From Gnetum montanum (Eukaryota; Streptophyta; Gnetopsida; Gnetales; Gnetaceae): a stretch of DNA of 64,000 nucleotides. Below, piece after piece: positions 1 through 11,837 of this stretch (position 1 is the first letter of the stretch; every line of letters starts with the position of its first letter). Under the pieces are notes generated by a model. That model was not told where the DNA came from. It ran no database searches and saw nothing but the letters and a program-made list of their open reading frames with translations. The stretch lies in the NCBI GenBank assembly GCA_015680685.1, contig MNCI01010439.1:587900-651899 (forward strand). The letters run 5' to 3'. The position numbers and the translations under genes are program-made.

Positions 1-2
1 CA

Positions 3-1793
3 AAAGGCTACAGGCTATTTAATCCAATCACCTACAAATTGATTGTTAGTTGTGACATTATATTCAATGAGGACAAAGCATGGAATTGGGAAGATGGAAG
101 TGTAGCCCTTGCTCTTGTGGAACTTGACAATTCAGATTTAGAAACAACCAATTCACTTGTACATGTTCCTCCAACAGTTAACTCTACAACTGATTCTCCT
201 GCAAGGAAGGCAAAGAGTCTATTTGATATTTATGCTTCATGTGAGTTTGCTTGTTTTGCCATGGAACCTCCTTGTTTTGAAGATGCAATTGTGAGAGAAG
301 AATGGATCAGAGCAATGGAGGAGGAAATTGCTGCTATTGAAAAGAAGAAAACATGGAGCTTGGTAGATTTGCTTGTAGGAAAAAAAGCAATTGCTCTTAA
401 ATGGATATACAAGTGCAAGTACAATTCTAATGGTACCTTGCAGAGAAATAAGGCATGGCTTGTACCCAAGGGATATGCTCAAATTCAAGGGATTGATTTT
501 TAAGAAACTTTTGCACTTTTGATAAGATTTGATATGTTGTTAACAATCTTAGCTTTGGTTGCTCATAATGGTTGGCTTGTTTATCAGTTAGATATAAAAT
601 CAGCCTTTCTTAATGGTGATTCACTTGAGGATGTATATGTGGAACAACCTAAATGTTTTGAAGTAAAGAGATTAGAGCACAAGGTTTACAGATTGCACAA
701 AGAACTATATGGGCTTAAGCAAGCTCCAAGAGCCTAGTGTAGTAAAATTGACTCTTATTTTGCATATAATAATTTTCGCAAAAGTGCAAGTGAACCTCCC
801 TTGTATGTTAAAACTTGTGAAAATGATTTTTTAGTGGCGTGCTTGTATGTTGATGATATGATTTACATTGGAAGTTCAATTGAAATGATGAAAGCCTTTA
901 AAGAGTCAATGATGAGAACTTTTGATATGTCTAATTTGGGCTTGTTGCATTATTTTTTGGGTATTGAAGTTGTGCAAGATGAAAATGGGATTTTTATTTG
1001 TCAAAGAAAGTATGGTATTGATCTCTTGAAAAGATTGGACGTGTCAAATTGCAAAGCTACGAAAACACCACTCAACACAAATGACAGGCTTTCTTTAAAT
1101 GATGGAGTTGAGAAAGATGATGAGAAGCACTTCAGGAGTATTGTAGGAGGACTAATGTATCTCACTCATACATGACCAGATATAATGTTTGCTATGAGTC
1201 TCATTTCCAGGTTCATGCATAGTCCAAGCAAGCACCATCTTGGAGTAGCCAAAAGAATTCTGAGAAATGTTCATGGGACCATAAGTTATGGCATCAAGTA
1301 TGTGAAGGGTAACAACAATGTTTTTCTTGCATTTAATGATAGTGATTGGGCTGGATGTTTAGAGAACAAGAAAAGCACATCAGGTTATGTTCTATGTTTT
1401 GGGTCTGGAGCTGTTTCATAGATGTCAAAAAAGCAACCAAGCACTGCCTTATCAATCACAAAGGCTTACTATATGGCTGCAATAGCCATAGCATGTCAAG
1501 TTACTTGGATGAGAAGAGTTTTAGCTGATTTGAAGCAAAAACAAAAGTAGCTTACAATAATTTTCTACAACAATAAGTCTACCATTTCGTTATCAAAGAA
1601 TGCAATGCAACAAGGAAGATCCAAACACATTGAAATATACCATCATTTTATTCAAGATCTTATTGCTAAAGGAGAAGTTGAGTTATGACACTGCAATACT
1701 GAAGAATAGCTGACGGACATATTCACCAAAGCATTATCTGAGGAGAAATTCAAGAAGTTTAGAGCCTTGATTGGTGTTCAACCCCTTGCTTGA
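3..1793 (+). pseudogene. Ty1/copia pol, C-terminal half (integrase tail, reverse transcriptase, RNase H)
   Basis: The translation reads in one frame from the left edge to the stop at 1791-1793. It starts in the integrase tail just before the RT, with the copia-typical phrase KGYRLFNP. It continues through the RT (QLDIKSAFLNG near 590; catalytic YVDD at 846-857) and into RNase H (SDWAGC near 1344; DIFTKAL near 1716). Seven in-frame stops lie at 501, 735, 1173, 1419, 1548, 1686 and 1707, and I found no frameshift. Most stops sit where the family normally has Trp, Arg or Gln, so single C-to-T or G-to-A changes explain them. The upstream part (gag, protease, integrase core) is outside the window. 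The element is not functional as read. Copia assignment is firm; the lineage within copia is not resolved. Confidence 0.95.
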
Positions 1794-1796
1794 ATT

Positions 1797-1805
1797 AAGG
1801 GGAGA
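1797..1805 (+). other. Polypurine tract of the copia element
   Basis: AAGGGGAGA lies directly after the pol stop and 4 bp before the inferred LTR start, the expected place for the plus-strand primer of reverse transcription. Confidence 0.8.
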
Positions 1806-1809
1806 CTGC

Positions 1810-2116
1810 TGTAGTAATTCAAGGCCTAAATTGTCCCATTCGAGTTCTGTAATTGTTGGAGTAATTCAAGGTTTGGTTTTTAGGAATTAGTTGTCTCACT
1901 TGAGTTCTGTTGCTATTTTGTAATAGTTGTGCATGCATATCATATTAATTTAGATATTGTTGTCAAGTTAAGATTAGAATTGTAAACATTCTCGTTGCAA
2001 AGTCTCTATTTAAGTAGCAGGTAGCTGTCTTTAGTCATTTTATTTGTATGGCAAAAGTAGTTTCAGTTAAATAAAAATTCAATTTATTCTTTATGCTGTA
2101 TCATTATTATTCTACA
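1810..2116 (+). mobile_element. 3' LTR of the copia element (307 bp)
   Basis: It begins TGTAG and ends CTACA, a 5-bp terminal inverted repeat typical of LTRs, right after the polypurine tract. A TATA-like TATTTAAG lies near 2008, and AATAAA-like sequence lies near the 3' end. The 5' LTR is outside the window, so LTR divergence and target-site duplication cannot be checked. A TGCTGTAG start at 1807 is possible, but the inverted repeat favours 1810. Confidence 0.85.
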
Positions 2117-2260
2117 GTTACGGGCTTCACCACAGCAAAACCATAGAATGGTGTTAAATCAAGAAGGTTTCTCGATAGGTGACTGCCCCCTCAACTTCTG
2201 CAGCACCTTGCCTTTGATTCAGCGGAGATGCTGAATCGTCAGAGGTCACGTGAGTATGCC

Positions 2261-2545
2261 CAGAGCATTAAAGAATCATTCAAAAAGACTCTGGTTTGAA
2301 CGCATCCTTTGAGCATCCTCATGAATTTGGAAAGTTTCATTTTTTAAAAAATGCTGGTCCGAACGCTACATCCTCTTAGAGTCTTCGAAAAATTTCGTTT
2401 TTTGGAGAACGTTGGTCCGGAAGCTACAGTAGCATTCTGGCGTCCAACAACTTTGGAAAGTTCTGTTTTTGGAAGCATGCTTGTCTGGATGCTACAATAG
2501 AACATTTTCGGAAACTTCCTGTTTTGAACTGGTTGTTAAAGACCT
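2261..2545. repeat. Degenerate ~60 bp tandem repeat, 4-5 units
   Basis: Successive units start near 2261, 2321, 2377, 2437 and 2505. Each has a TTTGGAAAGTT-like stretch, then a TTTTTTGGA-like stretch, then a core resembling GGTCCGGACGCTACA. The last units carry a GCTACAGTAGC-type near palindrome. The repeat underlies the last ~40 codons of the minus-strand ORF at 2424-3164, so that end of the ORF is probably repeat read as protein. Confidence 0.7.
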
Positions 2546-3164
2546 TGAAGGTGATGTTGTTGTGGTGGTTATCCGGTTGAGACCTCCTTGCCTGGCTTGA
2601 TAGATTTTTCTTGACAGGGTTTTGGTGGTCCTGCCATCCACATGAAAGAGCTGCAGTCTCTTGCATGGTCACGGGGTCATCAGAGAGAAGATTTTGGATG
2701 GTATCCATCCATTCATCAAGTTGGGTGCTCTGCTCAGGGCTAATAGGATTTGCCAGACTTGGGTCATCGCTATTGTCGCTCAGCAATTCTCTCTCCAGCT
2801 CCTGCAACTTGCGCTTCATCCCATCCTGAGTAGTTAGCGCCGGTACTTCCATCGAGACCAAGGGCCCCTTGTTCAAATGTGGGAGCTTCAAGTTGGGCAG
2901 ATTAAAAACACCAGGCTTCACAAAACTTTGCATGCATGCAGGCTTCTCCAGAGCAGGCATGCTCTGCAAAACTGGCATGCCAAGAAACCTTTCAAAACTA
3001 GATGTCTCGGCCATTTGGGTCAATCTTGGGTTACTTGCCTGGCTATAAGGGTTTCTGATGTTCAATCTGGAAGGCGGGTACATATAGGAATTTGAACTAT
3101 CAGGCAGAGACACTGAGGAGGAGACGGATAAAACCACAGAATCAGAGGATTGGGATAACAACAT
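2424..3164 (-). CDS. GRAS-like (PAT1/SCL1-type) N-terminal region, GRAS domain missing
   Basis: This 246-codon ATG-started ORF has no internal stop, in contrast to the decayed transposon frames around it. The N-terminal part is Ser/Pro/Asn-rich and apparently disordered. At about residues 115-155 it contains KRKLQELERELLSDN, followed by a spaced WMDTIQNLLSDD. That combination resembles the linker upstream of the GRAS domain in PAT1/SCL1-type GRAS regulators, which are plant transcriptional regulators. From about residue 205 the frame runs into the ~60-bp tandem repeat and then stops, and no GRAS leucine-heptad, VHIID or SAW motif follows. I infer a truncated gene or a first segment cut off from its domain. 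The family call rests on memory of the linker motif and is moderate. It could instead be an unrelated low-complexity protein. Confidence 0.5.
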   Translation of the reverse strand: MLLSQSSDSVVLSVSSSVSLPDSSNSYMYPPSRLNIRNPYSQASNPRLTQMAETSSFERFLGMPVLQSMPALEKPACMQSFVKPGVFNLPNLKLPHLNKGPLVSMEVPALTTQDGMKRKLQELERELLSDNSDDPSLANPISPEQSTQLDEWMDTIQNLLSDDPVTMQETAALSCGWQDHQNPVKKNLSSQARRSQPDNHHNNITFKVFNNQFKTGSFRKCSIVASRQACFQKQNFPKLLDARMLL

Positions 3165-4767
3165 GGAAGGTCATTTGTTGGTCCTTTGTCTTACTGATCT
3201 GAATATCAACCGACTTTCCAAATCAGAAAGAGGTCATTTGGAGAGAACATTCATGGACTTTCAGGGGAATTCAGGAGGGTACATTCAAGCACATGACGGT
3301 GAAGGTGCTGTTTTTGCCGGTTGATTTATTATTATTATTATACCTGGGCTGTGCATAGTGGTCATAGTATGACAGATAATATTTATAATTTTTGGCCAGT
3401 GCCAATGGTTATTGTAACATGTGCATGTGTCGGTGTCTGTTTCTTATAATTGATGCACTGTCTACCTGCGATTCATTCATCGGCGCACGTACGCCTCTTG
3501 AATAAAAGCTGTGTAACATCTCTTGGTATAGTTAAAACAAAATGAGCATATGTGTAATGCAGATCATAGGGAGAATTACCATTGCTGTTGTTTCTAGCAG
3601 GGTAAAGTCACAGCTCCAGCTCTAAAGTGGTTGTTGACGTTCACAGTAGCTTTTGTGGCATCCGTGTGTATTATTTAACATGTTGTCCCAACTTTGTTGA
3701 TGCTATTTTTGTATTTATGATACGGTGAATGAATCTATGACAGGCATCGCTGTGAAACATGTGGCTACAAGATGCAGCCTAGCTTAGGTGGTATGTTTTC
3801 CAAGTGCAAAAGAATAGAATTCTTTTTAACAAGAAATATGTTTATTGATTTCTTCCAATTTATTCTAGTTATAAAAAACCGGCTACAATATACTCTTTTG
3901 ACCGCTTGACATCAAGCACAAGAGCGGCATTGCTGAGATAACACTTCATTATTTGTTGCCAAGACAAAACCATGTAGCAGACAGCTAGTTCCTGTCAACC
4001 AGGATTAAGAGAAATCACCTTCATAACTGGTAAAATTTCAGTTGAGTTCAGTTCAAACTAAACAAAATGCAGCAACCAAAAAACAAGAGAAATTGCATGC
4101 TCTCAGAAATTTTCACGGACATATGGCTCAAGCAGAAAGTGTGAAAACAATGGTTATTCCGGCCTTTTTTTTTTCATTTAGGGGTTTACCCATGCAACTT
4201 GTATGTTGGATTAAGAAATTATTTCTTCATTGAGGTCTAACAAGAATCAACACTCTATGTCTCCCAATGCGACCAAGATGATGAAGAACTATTAAAATGG
4301 CTTTCCTGTATCGTCTAGCTTTAAGATGCTTGCAACTATTACCTTGGTCATGGCACCAATGTTTCTTTAATTTCGATTACTCATTTTCCTTATTGGTAGT
4401 CAAAATTATATCTGTGATGTATTTTGCTTTATTGAGCTGGACATAGTAATGACACTTAGACATAAGTAAATATTGTTTCTTGTTTATTATTGTTTCTCAT
4501 AGAGCCTAATTTGAGCTAGCAAGAAAGAAGGGTATAAGACGCTTTCTAGAGCTTGGAGATTTTGCAATTGTAAAAATCCTATTACAACATGCAAGTTGTT
4601 CCTTAATTGCTTGCTTTCTATTCATCTTCATACCCTTGTTAATTCTGACACAAATGTTGCATTCAGTTATGCTAGTGACATCGAGGAAAGCCTTTGATAA
4701 ATTCTACTTTAATTATTTATGTATTCATTCAAAGCGGGAGTATCACATAAAACTAACATAACATTTC
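3165..4767. other. No recognisable gene
   Basis: About 1.6 kb of moderately AT-rich sequence with only short unconvincing ORFs. It contains a short TTATTATTATTATTAT-type stretch near 3325. I see no LTR ends, tRNA or domain signature. The part next to 3164 could be 5' flank of the GRAS-like ORF. Confidence 0.6.
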
Positions 4768-6345
4768 ATTTCTTGATAATTGCATAAAGGAATTCATGGG
4801 TTGATTAGAGGAATTATGGTAGCTCGTAACCAAGGAATCAAATACCTAATGGTAAAAGGGGATTCACAACTTGTCGTTAACCAAGTAACTAAGGTTTATG
4901 CATGTAAAGCCAAACATTTGCAACCTTATTGTAACCTAGCTAAGAAACTCATGCAACAATTTATGGATGTTGGCATTCAACATATACCCTGAAGTAGAAA
5001 TACCTTAGCTGACACCATTGTGACTTTGGCCCTAAGTGTGACGACACCATTGTGACTTTGGCCCTAAGTGTGACGCAAAGTATGTTTAGCAAGTTACCTT
5101 CCTTGACAAAGAACTATGCTCTTCCCATCATGCAAAACATTAAAGGCCTCTCTATAGACACTATAAAAAATGTTCTTGAAAGGAATAGTATGACAATATC
5201 AAGTTTTACCTAATGCATGATGAATCTTCACAAAAGGTCCTATGATAACATATTGTTAGTGTGCTTAGGCAAAATTGAAGCTCGTAGAGTCCTTGAGCAA
5301 GTTCACAAAGGTGTATGTGGAGGACATATAGGACCTACAACCATGGCTGCAAAGATTAGATGATTAGGATATTATTGGCCCTATATGGAAAGCCACTACT
5401 TGTAGAAGGTTAGAACTTGTGACACTTGTCAATGGCACAACAATTTAATACACATGCCACCAACTACATTACATACTACTTAGATAACCTAGTTGTTTCA
5501 ATGATGGGGAATAAACATTATTGGACCTATGATGCCTATGTCTTTTGTAGGGCATAGCTTCATCATCATTGCAACCAAATATTTTACAAAGTGGATTAAG
5601 GCTATTCCTTTAAAGGAAAACATATTAACAAGTCTGTAAATTCATATTAGACAATATAGTGTCTTGTTTTGGCATACCATTAACTATAGTCATAGATAAT
5701 GGACCATAGTTTGGTAGCTAAGAAACGCAAATCTTTTGCCAATAATTAAGCATCAAACATTCCTTTTCATCACCAAATTATCCACAAGCCAACAGGCAAG
5801 TCGAAGCGAGAAACAAAGTGATCATAAACCTACTTAAAAAGATGCTAAATAATAGCAGACACAAATGGCATGAATGACTTATACATGCACTATGGCCCTA
5901 TAAAAAACTTTTAGGATTGTAATTGGTGTCACCCCATATAGCCTTGTTTATGGATTTGAAGCTGTTTTCCCACTTGAATTGTAGGTTCCATCACCAAGGA
6001 TAGCTCTATCTAACTTCATCAATGATGAATAGAATACAAAGCTATGTATCATCAATCTCAATTTGGGGGAGGAGCAGCAAATATAGACATTATCTCACAT
6101 CAAATGATATCAAGAGAGGCAAAAACAATAGTATTGTCACAATCTAAACAGATGAGAAGTCAAGGAAGGAGACCTTGTCCTTAAGGCTATCCATGAACAT
6201 GCAAACAAGTTCTCAGCCAATTGAGAGGGACCTTGCTTGGTTACCAAAGTCTATGGAAATAGGGCATTCTAACTAGCGGACATGGATGAGAATTAATTGG
6301 CAAACTTGGTCAATCATTCCTATCTCAAACCTTATTATATCTAAT
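4768..6345 (+). pseudogene. Tat-like Ty3/gypsy second RNase H and integrase remnant
   Basis: The segment opens with an RNase H of the extra type found in Tat-lineage elements: GIKYLMVKGDSQLVVNQV near 4830, then KAKHLQPYC. Integrase pieces follow in several frames: an HHCC zinc region (GGHIGPTTMAAKI near 5318; CDTC near 5420), a core start (GINIIGPM near 5510), and a SPNYPQAN-type motif near 5775. A C-terminal region reading EGPCLVTKVY lies near 6220. There are many stops and frameshifts, so it is not functional. The upstream RT of this copy is absent or unrecognisable. Family call is firm; boundaries are approximate. Confidence 0.85.
5011..5074. repeat. Exact 2 x 32 bp tandem duplication
   Basis: The unit at 5011-5042 (starting GACACCATTG) is repeated base for base at 5043-5074, within the RNase H-integrase linker. 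It looks like a recent replication-slippage event in an old element. Confidence 0.95.
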
Positions 6346-7475
6346 GCTAAGTTGTTTTCCTATAATCTTTGTTTGTCTTTGTTTATAGGTATTAAAAAAC
6401 GATCAATGCTAATAACTTTTGTAGCCTATAACAAGTAAGCTTGTGCAACCTCTCATTCTCTCTTTTTGGCATGATAGATGAACTACAAACTTTGTATAAT
6501 TTTGTATAACAAAAAAAAAAGTTTCTCATGTTGTACGTATTGCAACTTGTGATGATCTATATTTTTCCTATTATCTCATGTAGCCTTATGCAAACTTTTG
6601 TAATAACATGTATTCTTTGACCTATTTTCTTATACTCTTGGAGTTGTGCTTGCAAGATGAAGCTTAAAGTCATTACAAAGGTGCAACTCATTGTGACAAC
6701 AAGTTACCATGTGACCTTGATGCATAGGAATTGGTTAGCTAGTCTTGGTGTGCCACGAGTGCTTGTCTCACATCACTACCATTACCCCTCAAGCCATAAC
6801 TCCATAGCCCAATTACAACCTTCCTTACCCTAATAACAATGAAACCTATATTTGACATTCATGCACCATGGCCCTGTGATATTTCCCTCCTCATGCTCCA
6901 CTATCAAGTTCGTTGGATGTAACACATCTCATTCAATGAGAAAATAGAAGAAAGTTTGGCATTGGCAATAAAGCCCAATGAAGGTTTTGTCCCTAAAAAA
7001 AGAAGAAAAAAGAAAAATGGTGAAGTAAATTGCCAAGAAATCCAAGAGGCTAATGAGGCCTAAAAGTCAAATCAATGATTCTGAATAAACAAACGGAGGA
7101 GCCTAATGGTGAAAAAAGCTCAAGAGTGGAGTGCTGGTTCCTTTAACACATTATCAAGTAACTAGTAGTCCGAGCATAAAGCATGAAGACGATTTTAATC
7201 AACAAGCATGTCACTGCCATACTGTAACCATGACGTTAATATTTGGAATTCTTTGTTAACACATGTAACCATTCATTGATAACCAACATAGCCTTTATCT
7301 CCTCTCAAACTAATAACATTTTAATTTTTTCACCATTGTGAGCACTCTGGTGTGGTTCAACAGCTACAGAATCAAGTGTGTAGAGGGAGTGCTAGTGATA
7401 AACTTGTGGTGGTGTTTTGCATTCTTTGTCGATGTCTCTTAGGTCAATTCTCAAAATATAACAAAGAGGGACCAA
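6346..7475. other. Post-integrase noncoding region of the Tat-like element, ending in a polypurine tract
   Basis: No coding frame is visible. A run of A at about 6508, purine-rich stretches near 6997-7020 and CAAAGAGGGA at 7462-7471 are present. The last lies immediately before the inferred LTR start and is a candidate polypurine tract. Confidence 0.5.
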
Positions 7476-7960
7476 TGAAACACCCCAAAGAAAATTCATG
7501 TTATAACATATAGCCAAAATTCTTTTGTAATTTGGTGGAAAACTAAAGGCAAACACAATTTCCTCATTTTTCCCAAAATCTAGCATTATGACCCTATGTT
7601 ACTAGAATTTAAGGTGGTGTTTTTAATGTAAAATATGAGATTTGCAATTCACATGCTGGAGATCTCATAAATCCTAGCTTGTGGAGGTTAAGAAAAATGC
7701 CTCATAGGTTGTAAACACCTTAGCTTGTGGAGGCTATAGATTTTTGCTACCCAAGTTTGTAAGGGTTGAAAGTGTTTTGAAGACCACAAAATTTGGAATT
7801 TTTTAGCCCACACACTAAGCATTACAGTTCCACATGCTAGGCAACTTGCAAAAACAACATATAGGATTTGGGTTTTAGGCTTATATGCTGGGCATCCCAA
7901 CCCCATACGCGGCGCAACGTGTAGAGGTAGTGTATGAAAGCAAAAAATTAGCTAAATTTG
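7476..7960 (+). mobile_element. Tat-like LTR (5' part; right end not resolved)
   Basis: It begins TGAAACACCCCAAAG after a purine-rich tract. The start matches the start of element G's LTR at 28774 (TGAAACACCACAAAAT), and both LTRs share downstream phrases such as AATGCCTCATA. Both contain CATGCTGGG-like words. The right end is unclear. By comparison with G (~1.4 kb) it could extend to about 8.9 kb. Confidence 0.6.
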
Positions 7961-10801
7961 CTAATACATTGCCAAAAGATGCCTTGCACACACCAGAATT
8001 TACTAGAATCTATTAGCAATCAAACAACAAAATTGCTAATTTAATCTTTTTTTCTCATTCTTTCTTTTATAGTAATTTCCAAATTCAAATAATTACTCCT
8101 CTTGCTTTTTTTCCTAATTCTTTCTTTTACAATAATTTCCAAATTCACACGATTGCTTTGGCTACTTTTTAATATATCAATGTTCTATACAATATAGTAA
8201 CATAGGTTTGATTATAGTTTTGTAGAACTTTATCACACATTACATATGTTTTTTTTTATNAAAAACCATGTATTTTTATTTTTACTAATTTTCTCATTAC
8301 ATCATTTCTTTTTTGGTTTTACCATGTAGATTACATGATGATAGACATTACATTAAGGTAATACTCGCTAAACTTTGAATCATTGTATCATTGCTTGTAA
8401 TACACAAATTAAGTGATGGTTCCTAGAAGTATGCTTGTGAATGCATATGAATTTGGTAAAAAATTAATATGAACAATTTTTTTCTCATAAAAAGGAGTTA
8501 TCATTTGGAGTGATGGTAAGATATGTTTTTCTAGTGGTAAGATTTGCATTTGCGGTTGTATTTAACCACTAAAAAAAGGTTAGAATTTTGCTTATCAACC
8601 CCACAACTTAGTTGTGTAGAAGAAGTTTGGGTACATCTACTAAAAAAGAAATTAGGCTTTCACTCATCTACCAATGCATCTCACTTGTCCAAGAAATTGC
8701 TTAGAGATCCTTGGTGCAACCACTTGAAAAGAGGTAATGCTTTATAAATTCTACTTATTAATTAAGCCTGCAACTAATTCTTTTGAATTACCATTTATTA
8801 ATTTTTTGTACATTTTTTAATAGTATGTTACTTTTCCTAAAAAAATGCAATGCACATGTACTCACAAAACTAATAACCTTGTATCCTCTACTTTCCCTAA
8901 CCATATAGTCCTACTACTATTGTCCTACACCTAGCCATTTTTATTTTAGTTGTTATATATACACCCACTTTGCTTTTCTTAACTATTTTGGTTTGAAAAC
9001 GAACCAATACTTGCATGCTTCATCTCAATTAGTTATTAATTGCAATGTTATTTATTCTCTCTCTAATCTTTGAGAAATCAATTGCAACTTATGAATTTAG
9101 TATGATTTGAAATGTCTAAACAAATGCATCCTATGGATAATACAATCATGTTAAAATCTTGTTTCACTTTTGAATTCAAGTAATTGTACAATATTTCAAA
9201 TGGAGTAAATTAAACTCAACATTAGTGGTATTAAACTATATGCTATAAAAGATAATTTTAAAATTTTATAATTATGTATATACACTTTAACTACATAAAT
9301 AGATACTAAATAAATAATTTTATAATTCTACGATGTTAAAGGTTGTGCAGTACAGAAAATGTATGAACTAGTAGACATACAAATGGTTAGATGAATGTTA
9401 AATGTAGTGAGGAGACAAAATGGCCAATACAAATGTTAGATAAAGGCTTTAAGTGGCTTCTATATCAAATAAGCTATAAAACAATGATAGTAGCAATAAA
9501 TCCACAAAAATGAAGACCTCAAAAGACATAGTAAAAAGCAATTGAAGATGATTTGAAGAAATTGCAAATAAATAAGGATTCGACTCTTCGGCAAATGGAA
9601 AAAAATAACTTATATAGTTTGAAAAATTTTGTTTGGTCAAGGTTAGGATGATGATCATGATTCAAGAATTATTAAATAGATATGTTGAATCTAAAGAAAA
9701 AACTATGGATAGAAGTGGAATTTTGCTTAAATTTTCCCATGTTAAAAACCAATGAGATTATAATTAAGAATATGCTTAAAACATTGCCCTAGGCTAGTGT
9801 AAGGTGCTAATAATGGGCTTTGAACCTAGTACCTTGTGGAATAAGATAGTGCAACCTAACTTACCAATAGGCCATGCTCAAATATAAATTAATTGTTGTA
9901 TGATATTATTTTTCCATGGATATGTTATCTATTTTTTGTGAATAGATTAGCAATAAAGTGTAACTTCAAGTTTTGTTTTTTAGCTATAAAAATTAGCTTA
10001 GGTTAATTATAAATGTAAGCACTTTACTAAAGTGACTAGTAACTAGAGATCACTTATTTCATCTAAGTTCAACATGAAGTGGGGCTCACCAAAATTGACA
10101 TAAGGTTAATACGCAACACATAGAACATTTTTATGAGGTTAAATATTTATTTGTTTATAATATCTTTAGATCATCTTCAATTGTTTTTTTATGCTTTTTT
10201 TTTCTAATTTTCTTTTCTATGGCTTTATTGGAATAGTGTTTTATAAGTTTAGTATATAATGTATTTTGCACATACCTAAACTATCTAAAACATGGTTCTT
10301 ATAACTTATTTCAAATTAAAGCCACTCCAAGTTTTTCTCTAATGTTTATATTGTGTAATCTTCTAGTAACATTTAACATCTATCTAAGCATTCATATTTC
10401 TACCACCCTCTTTTGTTTTACCTAACATTCAATACCATATAAGACAACAATGGTGATTGCTGTCCTATAAAATTTTTCCTTTAGTTTTATTCAGATTCTT
10501 TTATTGTATTGAACATCACTTGTCTATCTCCATTTTAACTAGCTTACATCAATATTATTTCTTCTATTTTGGCCTTGAATTATCACTTCTATTTAACCGA
10601 TTTTATTAAAATTTTTATTTCACCACTTTTTATGCTTGTATTAAAATTGCATTTCATGTATTTTGTTTTGCTTCTATGGATTTCTAAGTCTTTTGACTCT
10701 AAAGCATATATCCACTTTTCCATATTAAAAGTAATATTTTTGATTCTATGTTCTTAATTAATAGTCTTACATTAAAAGTATTAAAAAGATCATTGATTAT
10801 A
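7961..10801. other. AT-rich region without recognisable genes
   Basis: About 2.8 kb of AT-rich sequence with no convincing ORF. Its left part may be the remainder of the Tat-like LTR. It includes a single unknown base at 8260 inside a T/A run. GGGCTTTGAACC near 9815 is vaguely like a tRNA B box, but no tRNA-like structure supports it. Confidence 0.5.
8046..8163. repeat. Imperfect ~59 bp tandem duplication
   Basis: CTTTTTTTCTCATTCTTTC at 8046 recurs in modified form from about 8105, each copy followed by AATTTCCAAATTCA. Two units only. Confidence 0.7.
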
Positions 10802-11562
10802 TGATGCATTAAAAATATACCTAATAAATCAAGTTTTTTATGATCACCCATGATATTGTAGCTCGAGATACGATGTTGTAGATGTGATATAATGAACCAT
10901 GATCATGCTTATAAATATGAGCTCATCATCATGTCAAACTTCAACTTGTTGCCAATCCTTAGCAAAAATCTTATAGTTTATTTTCATAAAGTGAGAGTTA
11001 GTTGTGAATACCCATAATGGGGTAATTAATAGTTGTACGACATCTTTATTTAAGTGAATTATACCTAGATGAATTTCATGGCTAGAAATAAAGATCAAGA
11101 TTGTTTCTCACCAATGCAACATCCCACTTAGATTAGATTTACACTTCTAATGCAATTTACATTTATATGTCATTTACATTCTAATGTCTATTAGTTACTT
11201 AGCCCAAGGTATATCTAGTAAGTCACGAATAGATACTTATTTGGTAAGTCGGGAATTGATACTTATCACCATTAGGCTAGAATAGCTTTGTGTTTACATT
11301 GTTTTTAGCTAATAGAATTTATATTCACTTCACCATGTCTTACGTTAGTACTCTTAGAGCCATATAATATCATTCTATCATTGATCTCACTTAGAGTTAA
11401 ACCATAAGTTTCAAACTTCACTAACCCTAGTGAGAAGATAATGATTACAAACTTATCACCAGCTAATATACTTACATTGTCCCATTCATGGATTATGATA
11501 AGATTAGATGTGTGCACTTGTGACTTGTATGGTTGAGTGCTAGGAACGCTCATCACTCATCA
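10802..11562 (+). mobile_element. 5' LTR of Athila-like element A
   Basis: The right end CACTCATCA is followed one base later by a degraded tRNA-Asp primer-binding site, exactly as in C and D. The left end is placed at TGATGCATTAAAA by analogy with the TGATGAATCAT start of C. A TATA-like TTATAAATATG lies near 10911, corresponding to CTATAAATATAG in C. Internal sequence is strongly diverged, so the left boundary is tentative. Confidence 0.6.
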
Positions 11563-11563
11563 T

Positions 11564-11581
11564 TGATGTCCTTGTTAGGGA
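11564..11581 (+). other. Primer-binding site of A (tRNA-Asp type, degraded)
   Basis: TGATGTCCTTGTTAGGGA is alignable to TGGCGCCGTTGCCGGGGA, the complement of the plant tRNA-Asp 3' end, with about seven differences. Its position two bases after the LTR supports the call. Confidence 0.6.
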
Positions 11582-11837
11582 TAGTATCAATGTTTACTAG
11601 TTAGTAAATTTTACCATAATTTATTGTATCAAGTATTTTCAAGTTTATTTTCAACACTTTTAACAATTTCTAAAAATACACACTTGAGCAATAACTAATA
11701 AAAAATTGCGTCTACACATAAAGTGAAATCTCCACCTACTATTCATCTTAATACAAATCATAATGATGAAAATTGAAATGGACTAATGTGAACCAAAATA
11801 TCATATGCTCATGCTAATTCCTAGTATCCCTATTTTA

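Noticed and set aside
9781-9885. GGGCTTTGAACC resembling a tRNA B box, possible SINE
   Set aside because: No A box, tRNA fold, poly-A tail or second copy found; a single word is not enough.
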